This document shows positions 1 through 5,674 of a DNA stretch of 10,705 nt, in pieces. Every line of letters starts with the position of its first letter. Positions within the stretch are counted from its first letter, which is position 1. Source of the DNA: Caryophanales bacterium UBA6448 (GTDB lineage: Bacteria > Bacillota_I > Bacilli_A > RF39 > UBA660); assembly GCA_002439555.1 (NCBI GenBank), contig DJOC01000053.1, positions 12,620-23,324 of the forward strand, read 5' to 3'. The position numbers and the translations under genes were made by a program. The notes beneath the pieces were generated by a model. That model saw only the letters and a program-made list of their open reading frames with translations. It did no database searches and was not told the origin of the DNA.

Positions 1-480
1 ATCAGTTAGTTTAAATCTATCAACAATACCCGTTATCCTTTGTTTAATCCATTCATCAGTATAACCTTTATTACGATAGTAAGTTACTGCACGATTAATT
101 GCAAGTTCTGGATCAAATACTTCATCAATTCTTTCTTTTCCTAAACTTGCTAACCAGATTTTAAATGGTTCGGCTTTAGGTGAGGGAACTGATTCAATAA
201 GCCTTAAAATACCTTTTGAATCAAGTGTATCTGTTTGCCTTAATTTGCCATCTTGTGCTTTCATTTTCAACTGCACGATATTTTCGTGCAGTTCACTTCC
301 TTCTTGTTTTAACTTTCTTTTTAAATCACTCCAATAATTTCTAGGAATATTGGCATCAGTCAATGCTTCAATAACATCAACCACACTAAAATAATATTCT
401 TCTTTTTCTTCATCCCAAATGCTACGAATAGTACTATTTTCAAATAAATTTGTAATTGTTTCTAATTTGTTTTCCTTCAT
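1..480 (-). CDS. Bro-N domain protein (phage antirepressor-like), 3' end outside window
   Basis: The first 160 codons are present and open to the window edge. The ATG at 480 has a strong SD (GGAGG, 6 nt upstream). The protein has the Bro-N layout: a start resembling FENSTIRSIWDEE, then YYFSVVDVIEALTD (about residues 29-42), a variable segment around residues 61-80, SKGILRLIESVPSPKAEPFKIWLA (about 88-111) and YRNKGYTDEWIKQRI (about 135-149). The family is associated with DNA binding in phage antirepressors and with accessory islands. Here it is probably the fourth gene of an operon with the 232-aa, XRE and RhuM-Fic genes. Two oddities: its leader and start codon lie in a 57-bp direct repeat of the XRE gene's leader, and codons 63-71 form a perfect 10-bp hairpin. 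The family call is confident; any antirepressor function is inference. Confidence 0.85.
   Translation of the reverse strand, partial: MKENKLETITNLFENSTIRSIWDEEKEEYYFSVVDVIEALTDANIPRNYWSDLKRKLKQEGSELHENIVQLKMKAQDGKLRQTDTLDSKGILRLIESVPSPKAEPFKIWLASLGKERIDEVFDPELAINRAVTYYRNKGYTDEWIKQRITGIVDRFKLTD
269..293. repeat. Intragenic 10-bp perfect hairpin in the Bro-N gene
   Basis: Arms AACTGCACGA (269-278) and TCGTGCAGTT (284-293) pair perfectly around a 5-nt loop. The arms are unusually GC-rich for this window. The hairpin covers codons 63-71 (ELHENIVQL) in the variable segment of the Bro-N domain. Hairpins of the same size sit at codons 59-67 of the RhuM-Fic gene and 63-72 of the DinD-like gene. Confidence 0.8.
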
Positions 481-527
481 AACTTTCCTCCTTAATCTGT
501 TAATCCAAATATTAACGTATTTTTCAA
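471..527. repeat. 57-bp direct repeat, copy 1 (leader of Bro-N gene)
   Basis: This copy matches 1741-1797 at 55 of 57 positions; the mismatches are at 475/1745 and 522/1792. Read on the minus strand it holds codons for LKNTLIFGLTD and a stop, then AGGAGGAAAGTT and the ATG of the Bro-N gene. Here the coding part is orphaned: it copies the last codons of the 232-aa gene, whose real 3' end is in copy 2. Confidence 0.9.
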
Positions 528-551
528 AATGTTTATTGTTTTGCTAATTGA

Positions 552-1487
552 TTATTCATTATTTAGAAAGTTCATTACTAAATCAATTAGTATATCCTTT
601 TCTTTGGGATTAGACTGTGCTATAAGTAGTGTAATGGCAACAAGTGTATTATTATCAATAATTTGCCCATTTTCATTATATAAAATATTATAGAATTCTA
701 GAAAATATATAAATAGTGTAGCAGCTATTCTTTTATTGCCATCAATAAAGGTATGGTTTTTAGTAATTAAATATAAGAAATTTGCCGCTTTTTCTTCTGT
801 AGTAGGATATAAGTCTTTACCATCAAAAGATTGATATATAGCACCTATAATCTCTTTTAAACCCTCATCTCGTTCAAGGGCAAATAGGTTGCTATCACTA
901 TTAAATCTAAGTTTACCAATTATATTCATGCAATCTTCATAGGCAATTTTTTTATTAGCTTTAGTTCCACTTGGCTTAATAATTCTCTTATGGTCATAAT
1001 CATCAAGTAGATTTAAAGCATTTGAATAGTTATTTATTACTTTAATTATTTCCCTAGCTTCAGCTGCTTTTAATTCAGTATCCATTCTTCCTGCAATATC
1101 TAATAATTTAATTGTCTTTTCAAGATATTCTAATCTCTTTTGATTAACTGCATATCCTTTTAATAGATAATCTTTTAATATTTTATTTGCCCATTTTCTA
1201 AAAATAACACCATTTTGACTTTTAACACGATATCCAACACTAATAATGACATCTAGGCTATAAAGTGAAACAGGTTTGTCTGATTTTGCAAAGTGCATTT
1301 TTTGCACATTGCTTTTTTCCTCTAATTCACCATTCCTAAATATGTTGCTGATATGTCTTGTAATAACAGTTCTATCTTTACCAAACAGTTTTGCCATTTG
1401 ATCCTGTGTAAGCCAAACTGTTTCATCTTTCATATTAACCTCTAATTTTACGTTTTGATTTTCAAATAATATAATTTCGTTTTTCAT
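552..1487 (-). CDS. RhuM-Fic/Doc fusion protein (virulence RhuM/Fic/DOC family)
   Basis: This 311-aa protein has two parts. Residues about 5-115 are a RhuM domain, with VWLTQDQMAKLFGKDRTVITRHI (23-45) and LYSLDVIISVGYRVKS (75-90). Residues about 185-311 are a Fic/Doc domain, with the core motif H245-TFI-D249-G-N251-K-R253 preceded by TTEEKAANFLY. The Fic core transfers AMP or phosphate to target proteins; the final GNKR form is shared with Doc-type toxins that phosphorylate EF-Tu. Catalytic His, Asp, Asn and Arg are all present, so the domain looks intact. The start overlaps the XRE gene's stop (ATGA), and no good SD of its own is visible, so translation is probably coupled. XRE antitoxin plus Fic toxin is a plausible reading. 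The RhuM part has no settled biochemical role. Codons 59-67 carry an intragenic hairpin. Confidence 0.93.
   Translation of the reverse strand: MKNEIILFENQNVKLEVNMKDETVWLTQDQMAKLFGKDRTVITRHISNIFRNGELEEKSNVQKMHFAKSDKPVSLYSLDVIISVGYRVKSQNGVIFRKWANKILKDYLLKGYAVNQKRLEYLEKTIKLLDIAGRMDTELKAAEAREIIKVINNYSNALNLLDDYDHKRIIKPSGTKANKKIAYEDCMNIIGKLRFNSDSNLFALERDEGLKEIIGAIYQSFDGKDLYPTTEEKAANFLYLITKNHTFIDGNKRIAATLFIYFLEFYNILYNENGQIIDNNTLVAITLLIAQSNPKEKDILIDLVMNFLNNE
1288..1312. repeat. Intragenic hairpin in the RhuM-Fic gene
   Basis: Arms GCAAAGTGCA (1288-1297) and TGCACATTGC (1303-1312) pair at 9 of 10 positions around a T5 loop; the mismatch is 1292 against 1308. It spans codons 59-67 (SNVQKMHFA) of the RhuM domain, just before the conserved SDKPV..LYSLDVIISVGYRV block. 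Position and size match the hairpins in the Bro-N and DinD-like genes. Confidence 0.75.
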
Positions 1488-1750
1488 ATATTTTTACTTT
1501 CTTTGTTAATTTTGGTTATCGATAAAGTATAACCAAATGGCTTTAATATCTTAATTAATGTATTAATTTGGGGATGCTTTTTTCTATTTTCTATAACAGC
1601 AATCATTTCTCTTACTACATGTGCTTCATCAGCCATTTGTTTTTGGGTAAGACCTAGTTTATTTCTTAGCTCAATAAAATCACATATTAAGTTGTATTCT
1701 AACTCCACCACATCTTTTTCTTCCTCATACATATTCATAATTTCTTTCAT
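1484..1750 (-). CDS. Small XRE-family HTH protein, probable antitoxin or regulator
   Basis: This 88-aa protein has one helix-turn-helix of the XRE/Cro type at about residues 24-70. LGLTQKQMADEA is the first half, VREMIAVIENRKKHP the recognition helix and turn, and INTLIKILKPFGYTLSI the closing segment. It lacks any second domain, as in HigA/HipB-like antitoxins. The ATG at 1750 has GGAGG 6 nt upstream and lies 11 nt after the stop of the 232-aa gene. The TGA stop overlaps the RhuM-Fic ATG, so the two are tightly coupled. An antitoxin for the Fic domain and an autoregulator of the operon are both reasonable; the 20-bp palindrome at 2499-2518 is a candidate target. A 9-bp inverted repeat with a 9-nt loop lies at 1511-1537 near its 3' end. 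Confidence 0.88.
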   Translation of the reverse strand: MKEIMNMYEEEKDVVELEYNLICDFIELRNKLGLTQKQMADEAHVVREMIAVIENRKKHPQINTLIKILKPFGYTLSITKINKESKNI

Positions 1751-1797
1751 AACTTTCCTCCTTAATCTGTTAATCCAAATATTAACGTATTCTTCAA
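1741..1797. repeat. 57-bp direct repeat, copy 2 (3' end of 232-aa gene plus XRE leader)
   Basis: This copy matches 471-527 with two mismatches. It contains the genuine last codons and stop of the 232-aa gene, the SD AGGAGG and the XRE start codon. The two copies are 1270 bp apart and bracket exactly the XRE and RhuM-Fic genes. Confidence 0.9.
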
Positions 1798-2460
1798 TTC
1801 ATTTTTTAAAGACTTTCTTATAAAGTGATTTAAAAATCTTAATGTAACTGTAATATCCTCACTAATAATTTTATTAAAATCAAAATAAAGTGGTATATGA
1901 TATAAACTCATGCAAAGGCCATTTAAACTTGTTATATTGTCATTAAATTGGGTTGCATCGGCTATATCTGTACAATATAAATAGTTTTCGCAGGAAAAGC
2001 TTATTTCATCATAAAGCTCTAAAACGTTATCTAGATAGTATTCATAATTATTTTTATCAATTACTTCTTTCCAGCTTTTATCATCAAATTTTTTTTTATA
2101 ACTTCTTGTAATCTTTAAATCAAAATTTTTTTCTAAATAATCACATACAGCTTTTTTTCTATCTTTTTTCGACATATTGTAACTATTACTACTAATTGCT
2201 TTAATATTATCATAAAAATAATTTGTGAATAAATCTAGTTCAGTCAACTCTAATAATAAATTTTTAAATTCTTTATTAAATAAATCTTGTTTTAGATATA
2301 AACACATATAATCATCACTATCGCTAAATCCTTCTTCATAGTATTTTAAATTAAAAATCTTATCAATTCTTTGTAATAAATCTTTTTTATTTTCTTTTAA
2401 ACATCCTTTACTATTAACTTCTATTTTTGTAACAATACCACAACTAATGTATCTACCCAT
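1762..2460 (-). CDS. Unrecognised 232-aa protein, first gene of the accessory operon
   Basis: I do not recognise a family. The protein begins MGRYISCGIVTKIEV and is soluble in appearance, without a signal peptide or membrane segment. It is rich in Lys, Asp, Asn, Tyr and Phe, with acidic and aromatic patches (YYEEGFSDSDDYMCLYL, about residues 40-56; NNYEYYLDNVLELYDEISF, about 137-155) and six Cys that form no obvious metal site. The start is set by AGAGGTG 6 nt upstream of the ATG at 2460. A longer frame opening with TTG at 2508 is unlikely, because that TTG is the -35 box of the promoter. The gene leads the operon with XRE, RhuM-Fic and Bro-N, so it may be an effector or a specificity or immunity factor; this is inference from position only. 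Confidence 0.8.
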   Translation of the reverse strand: MGRYISCGIVTKIEVNSKGCLKENKKDLLQRIDKIFNLKYYEEGFSDSDDYMCLYLKQDLFNKEFKNLLLELTELDLFTNYFYDNIKAISSNSYNMSKKDRKKAVCDYLEKNFDLKITRSYKKKFDDKSWKEVIDKNNYEYYLDNVLELYDEISFSCENYLYCTDIADATQFNDNITSLNGLCMSLYHIPLYFDFNKIISEDITVTLRFLNHFIRKSLKNELKNTLIFGLTD

Positions 2461-2479
2461 ATATTTCACCTCTGACAAG

Positions 2480-2508
2480 ATTATATCGAATATTTTATGT
2501 GTAGTCAA
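2480..2508 (-). promoter_or_regulatory. Near-consensus promoter of the accessory operon
   Basis: On the minus strand, TTGACT (2508-2503) and TATAAT (2485-2480) are separated by 17 nt. The predicted transcription start is near 2473, directly at the SD of the 232-aa gene. This is the best sigma-A promoter in the element. Confidence 0.85.
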
Positions 2509-2518
2509 TAGGCTACAC
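2499..2518. promoter_or_regulatory. Palindromic operator candidate over the -35 box
   Basis: GTGTAG (2499-2504) and CTACAC (2513-2518) form a perfect 6-bp inverted repeat with an 8-nt spacer. It covers the -35 hexamer (2503-2508), so a bound dimer would block RNA polymerase. The XRE protein of the operon is the obvious candidate to bind it. Confidence 0.65.
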
Positions 2519-2555
2519 TAATTTTAAATCTAAAAAAAGTATATTCAAAATGATA

Positions 2556-2584
2556 AAAATAATTTAATGGTTATAAATTATTTT
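2556..2584 (-). terminator. Probable terminator after the recombinase gene
   Basis: An 11-bp all-AT inverted repeat (2556-2566 with 2574-2584, 7-nt loop) is followed on the minus strand by a short U-rich run (TTTTTAT counting the stem end). It lies just after the recombinase stop and before the next promoter. The stem lacks GC pairs, so termination may be weak. Confidence 0.5.
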
Positions 2585-2589
2585 GATTA

Positions 2590-4161
2590 TTACTGTAGAT
2601 TCCATTTAATTTGTATATTTCTATTTTTTGTTACATTATCAAACTTACCAATATAGATTTTATCTATAAATTCTTCGATTATAACTCTATTTAATTCATA
2701 TAGTTTTTGATATTTTGTTAATATTTCTTTATAATTTTTCGAAGGTATCATTTTATAATAATTTATTTTTTTAGTAATAGACTTTATTTGATTTTTTAAA
2801 GTGTCTTCATCTTTATTATAATTTGCAATTAAACTTTTAAATTGTTCTAAGGTAATAACACCATTAACTTTATCTTCATAAATATTTTTTAAATAATTTC
2901 TCGTTTTAGAAATATTATTTTGAATATCAGTTAGTCCTTTTTCTAAAACTTTTATTTTATTTTGTAAACTATTATTAACTTTTTCAAAACTTAATTTTTC
3001 TAATTCTTTTTCATCATAAAATTTTTTGATTTTTTTATTTATTTCATCTAATACTAAATTTGCAAGATCATCATATCTAATTCCTTTTTTATTATCACAA
3101 TCATTACATACTAAATATTCATGTTTTGAGGAATTTTTCTTTCTCATATAATGATGACATTCCAGGCAAAATACTTTTCCAGAGAAAATATGAACTCTAT
3201 TAGTATTTTTTATTGGTTTAGTTCTTTCTTTTATAGCAATTTGGACTTTATTAAAAGTTTCTTCGTTAATGATTGCTTCGTGAGTATTTAGGATTTTTAT
3301 CCATTCACTTTTATCTTTAGTTTTAATTTTATGATTTTTATAACTAACTGTAGTTCTTTTACCTTGCACTAAATGTCCTAAATAAAGTTCGTTTGTTAGA
3401 ATTGTTTTAATAGCATTAGCATTCCATTTTATTTCTTCACGAGGTTTTTTACTTACCACATTTAATTTGATTCCTTTTCTATATTTGTAAAGGGAAGGGC
3501 AGGGTATTTCCTTGGCGTTTAAGTATTTAGCAATACCTGTAAAACCTAACCCAGCTAGATATAAATCATAAATATTTTTTACAATTATTGAGGCTTGTAG
3601 ATCCACTAATAATTTATTACTGTTATTAGGATCTATTTCATAGCCAAATGCCGCAAAAGGGGAAATAAACTGTCCTTGCTTCATTTTTGAGTTAAAAGCA
3701 CTTCTTATATTATTTGAAACATCTTCTAAAAACCACTCATTAACTAAACCATTTATTTGTCTTGCTTTCTTATTTCCTAAAACTAGAGTATCTGCATTAT
3801 CTGATAAACCTATAAATCTAATATTCCATTCCTTAAATTTGTTATTAATATATTTTTCAACAATTTCCATATCTCTTGAAAACCTGGATTGACTTTTGCA
3901 TAATACAATATCAATTTTTTTATTCTCACAATCTTTAATTAGTCTTTCAAATTCAGGTCTATAAGTTCCTGCACCAGATAAGTCCTCATCACAGTATTCA
4001 TCAATCAAAATAAACTTTGGATGTTTATTTATATAATCAATTAACATATTCCTTTGATTTTTAATAGACTCACTATCATCATTTTTACTTATTTTATCTT
4101 TGTCTTCATTAGATAATCTTAAATAAATACCAACTTTATATAAATCTTTTATTTCATTCAT
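2590..4161 (-). CDS. Large serine recombinase (TndX/TnpX-like integrase)
   Basis: This 523-aa site-specific recombinase catalyses integration and excision of the element. The N-terminal resolvase domain carries YLRLS with the nucleophile Ser17, the following ESIKNQRNML segment, DEDLSGAGTYRPEFERL (58-74) and the arginine-rich SRFSRD (92-97). A recombinase domain follows at about 165-310 (FGYEID, WNANAIKTILTNELYLGHLVQGKR). A zinc ribbon has Cys332, Cys335, Cys352 and Cys355, and a long coiled coil runs over about 375-470. Length and order match intact large serine recombinases. The ATG at 4161 is the first start after an in-frame stop, but has no SD. It lies 14 nt after the stop of the 41-codon ORF, so coupling or reinitiation is likely. 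Its start faces the junction in the ABC gene. Confidence 0.95.
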   Translation of the reverse strand: MNEIKDLYKVGIYLRLSNEDKDKISKNDDSESIKNQRNMLIDYINKHPKFILIDEYCDEDLSGAGTYRPEFERLIKDCENKKIDIVLCKSQSRFSRDMEIVEKYINNKFKEWNIRFIGLSDNADTLVLGNKKARQINGLVNEWFLEDVSNNIRSAFNSKMKQGQFISPFAAFGYEIDPNNSNKLLVDLQASIIVKNIYDLYLAGLGFTGIAKYLNAKEIPCPSLYKYRKGIKLNVVSKKPREEIKWNANAIKTILTNELYLGHLVQGKRTTVSYKNHKIKTKDKSEWIKILNTHEAIINEETFNKVQIAIKERTKPIKNTNRVHIFSGKVFCLECHHYMRKKNSSKHEYLVCNDCDNKKGIRYDDLANLVLDEINKKIKKFYDEKELEKLSFEKVNNSLQNKIKVLEKGLTDIQNNISKTRNYLKNIYEDKVNGVITLEQFKSLIANYNKDEDTLKNQIKSITKKINYYKMIPSKNYKEILTKYQKLYELNRVIIEEFIDKIYIGKFDNVTKNRNIQIKWNLQ

Positions 4162-4175
4162 AATTATTACAACAT

Positions 4176-4301
4176 TTATTCATAGAAATTAACATTAAAT
4201 TTTATTAATTCAATGACATTAAATAGTTTTCTATTAATTATTTCTTTTAACTCTTTATCAGTTAAATCTTTATTTATAATATCAATAATATTGTATGCCA
4301 C
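4176..4301 (-). CDS. Small 41-aa ORF upstream of the recombinase
   Basis: A GTG at 4301 follows a strong SD (AAAGGAG at 4314-4308, 6 nt spacing) and opens 41 codons beginning MAYNIIDIINKDLTDKELKE. The product looks helical, with no Cys and no membrane segment. It ends 14 nt before the recombinase ATG, which has no SD of its own. The ORF may therefore serve as a leader that brings ribosomes to the recombinase, or encode a small accessory factor such as a directionality protein. No homologue is recognised. The SD and clean spacing make translation likely. Confidence 0.65.
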   Translation of the reverse strand: MAYNIIDIINKDLTDKELKEIINRKLFNVIELIKFNVNFYE

Positions 4302-4371
4302 TAAATACTCCTTTCATATTTATATATATTAAAGTTTTATTTAAAATAGACTTATGCCGAATTTATAATTG

Positions 4372-4401
4372 ATAATAATAAATTAAAAAAAACATAGTCA
4401 A
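4372..4401 (-). promoter_or_regulatory. Probable promoter for the small ORF and recombinase
   Basis: On the minus strand, TTGACT (4401-4396) is followed after 18 nt by TATTAT (4377-4372). It lies inside the element, between the junction and the small ORF. Read-through from the ABC gene's promoter could add transcription after integration. Confidence 0.55.
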
Positions 4402-4431
4402 AATGAAATATACGTTGTGTCTATACTATAT

Positions 4432-4854
4432 TCATCCAACTCTTTGTTTCATACCACCAGAAAGTTCTTTTGGATATTTATAGATAAAGTCCTTTAAACC
4501 ATAAGTTTCTAAAAGCTTTTTTGTATATTCAATATTTTCTTTTGTTTTGATTTTCTTTAAAGATAAGCCAAGTGTTGCATTATCAAGAATATTTAAATAG
4601 GGAAGAAGAGCATCTTCCTGAAGCATATAACCAATTACCGGATTTTCTTTATAAAATTTGATAGTGCCATTTGTTTTTTTTAGTAAGCCAGAAATAATAT
4701 TAAGTAAGGTTGATTTTCCACAGCCTGATGACCCAACAATTGCAATAAATTCTTCATTATTTACTTCAAAAGAAATGCTTTTTATAGCATTAATTTCACC
4801 ATTTAAAGTGTTAAATGTTTTAGATATATTGTTAATTTCTAATAATTTTTGCAT
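4432..4854 (-). pseudogene. ABC transporter ATPase (NitT/TauT type), truncated by the element
   Basis: The 140 codons show the N-terminal half of a nucleotide-binding subunit: Walker A GSSGCGKST (41-49), a Q-loop in GYMLQEDALLPYLN (75-88, Gln79) and the signature LSGGM at 131-135. The frame then stops after KQRVG. Walker B, D-loop and H-loop are absent, so it cannot hydrolyse ATP. The GYMLQ.D.LLPY stretch is typical of nitrate/taurine/sulfonate-type importers, but the substrate cannot be told. Its start at 4854 has an SD-like AGGTGAT. The truncation coincides with the element's junction, so the lost 3' part is expected beyond the element's other end, unless it was deleted. Confidence 0.9.
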
Positions 4855-4915
4855 TTTATCACCTATGATATTTTATGCAATACATTTTTATTAATCTATT
4901 TAAATAGTTTAGAAT

Positions 4916-4930
4916 TCAACTGGTAGTTGA
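4916..4930. promoter_or_regulatory. Short palindrome between divergent genes
   Basis: TCAACT (4916-4921) and AGTTGA (4925-4930) flank a 3-nt centre in the region between the ABC remnant and the rhodanese gene. It could be an operator for either direction; there is no further support. Confidence 0.3.
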
Positions 4931-4951
4931 GAAAGTTCAATGATTAGTTTA

Positions 4952-4980
4952 TTGTTTTTATTAAATTTTTAAAGTATGAT
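4952..4980 (+). promoter_or_regulatory. Promoter of the rhodanese-lipoprotein pair
   Basis: TTGTTT (4952-4957), a 17-nt spacer and TATGAT (4975-4980) precede the SD AAAGGAG at 4988-4994. The predicted start of transcription is near 4987. Confidence 0.55.
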
Positions 4981-4999
4981 GAATGTGAAAGGAGTAGAA

Positions 5000-5674
5000 A
5001 TGAAAAAAATAATTTATTTAATAATTGGTATTTTAGTAGGAGGATTACTTTCATATTTTATTTTTAATAAAACTGAAACTTTAGAAAAACTACCCAAACC
5101 ACAGGTTACTGATGGGGAAAGAGGTATGCTTGGCATTGATAAAAATATTAATGAACAAACTATTGATAAATATCTAGGTAGAAGCGATTCAGTATATCGT
5201 GATATGAGAATGCTTTCAGATCCGGGCAATTATGAAGCTATTGGCGGAGATTCTAAACTTTCTGGAACTATTAAAGGTTTTGAGGTAGTTCCTTATCCAT
5301 ATTTAACTAAAGTAAAAGGACTTCCCGAAGCAGTTGGAAAAACTTATGAAGGTAAAACTTTATTTACGGAAAATGAAGATGGATCGTATTCACCTAACTA
5401 CGAAGAATCGATAGAATTTTTAGAAACTTATTTTCCAAAAGATAAAAATATTTTTCTAATGTGTGGTGGTGGCGGTTACGCTGGTATGACTAAAAAACTT
5501 TTAGTATCACTTGGATGGGATGAAGATAAAATCTATGATATAGGCGGTTACTGGTATTATAATGGCGATAATAATGTTCAAATTAAAAAAGAAGAAAATG
5601 GCAAAACTATTTATGAATTTTGGAAAGTAACATATCATGAAATAGACTTTGATAATTTTACGGAGATTAAATAG
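5000..5674 (+). CDS. Membrane-anchored rhodanese-like protein
   Basis: This 224-aa protein starts at the ATG at 5000, which has AAAGGAG 5 nt upstream; an in-frame ATG at 4979 has no SD. One N-terminal membrane segment (residues 4-22, IIYLIIGILVGGLLSYFIF) anchors it with the rest outside. The rhodanese-like fold is indicated by NEQTIDKYLGRSDSVYRDMR (51-70), in place of the usual D-x-R strand, and the active-site loop Cys155-GGGGYAG followed by KKLLVSLGWDEDKIYDIGGYWYYNG (165-189). Such proteins carry a persulfide on the active Cys. The loop here is very glycine-rich, and Arg is absent at the usual loop position. It overlaps the downstream thioredoxin-like lipoprotein by one base, so both probably act in the same extracytoplasmic sulfur or redox step. 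The substrate is unknown. Confidence 0.85.
   Translation: MKKIIYLIIGILVGGLLSYFIFNKTETLEKLPKPQVTDGERGMLGIDKNINEQTIDKYLGRSDSVYRDMRMLSDPGNYEAIGGDSKLSGTIKGFEVVPYPYLTKVKGLPEAVGKTYEGKTLFTENEDGSYSPNYEESIEFLETYFPKDKNIFLMCGGGGYAGMTKKLLVSLGWDEDKIYDIGGYWYYNGDNNVQIKKEENGKTIYEFWKVTYHEIDFDNFTEIK

Larger units (their letters stand above)
1..4438. mobile_element. Right end of an integrated element carried by a large serine recombinase
   Basis: The stretch from the window's left edge to about 4432-4438 behaves as one end of an integrated element. It carries a large serine recombinase beside the junction and accessory genes (XRE, RhuM-Fic, Bro-N), and it abruptly ends an ABC ATPase reading frame right after the signature motif. 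The recombinase start faces the junction, as is usual for this integrase class, where the attachment site lies upstream of the integrase gene. The exact crossover is uncertain by several bases: the remnant's last plausible native codons are GTT GGA (4435-4440), followed at once by a TGA stop. The other end, with the missing 3' half of the ABC gene, lies outside the window. No conjugation, replication or phage structural genes are visible, so plasmid-like element, IME and prophage remain open. Confidence 0.75.

Noticed and set aside
1484..1487. UGA read as tryptophan (Mollicutes code)
   Set aside because: UGA serves as the XRE stop in a typical ATGA overlap, and UGG is the Trp codon seen throughout.
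2461..2508. Longer start (TTG at 2508) for the 232-aa gene
   Set aside because: The TTG is part of the -35 box TTGACT and lies upstream of the predicted transcript start; the ATG at 2460 has a good SD.
4658..4894. Plus-strand open frame antisense to the ABC remnant
   Set aside because: The protein shows no family features and the minus strand has clear Walker A and signature motifs.
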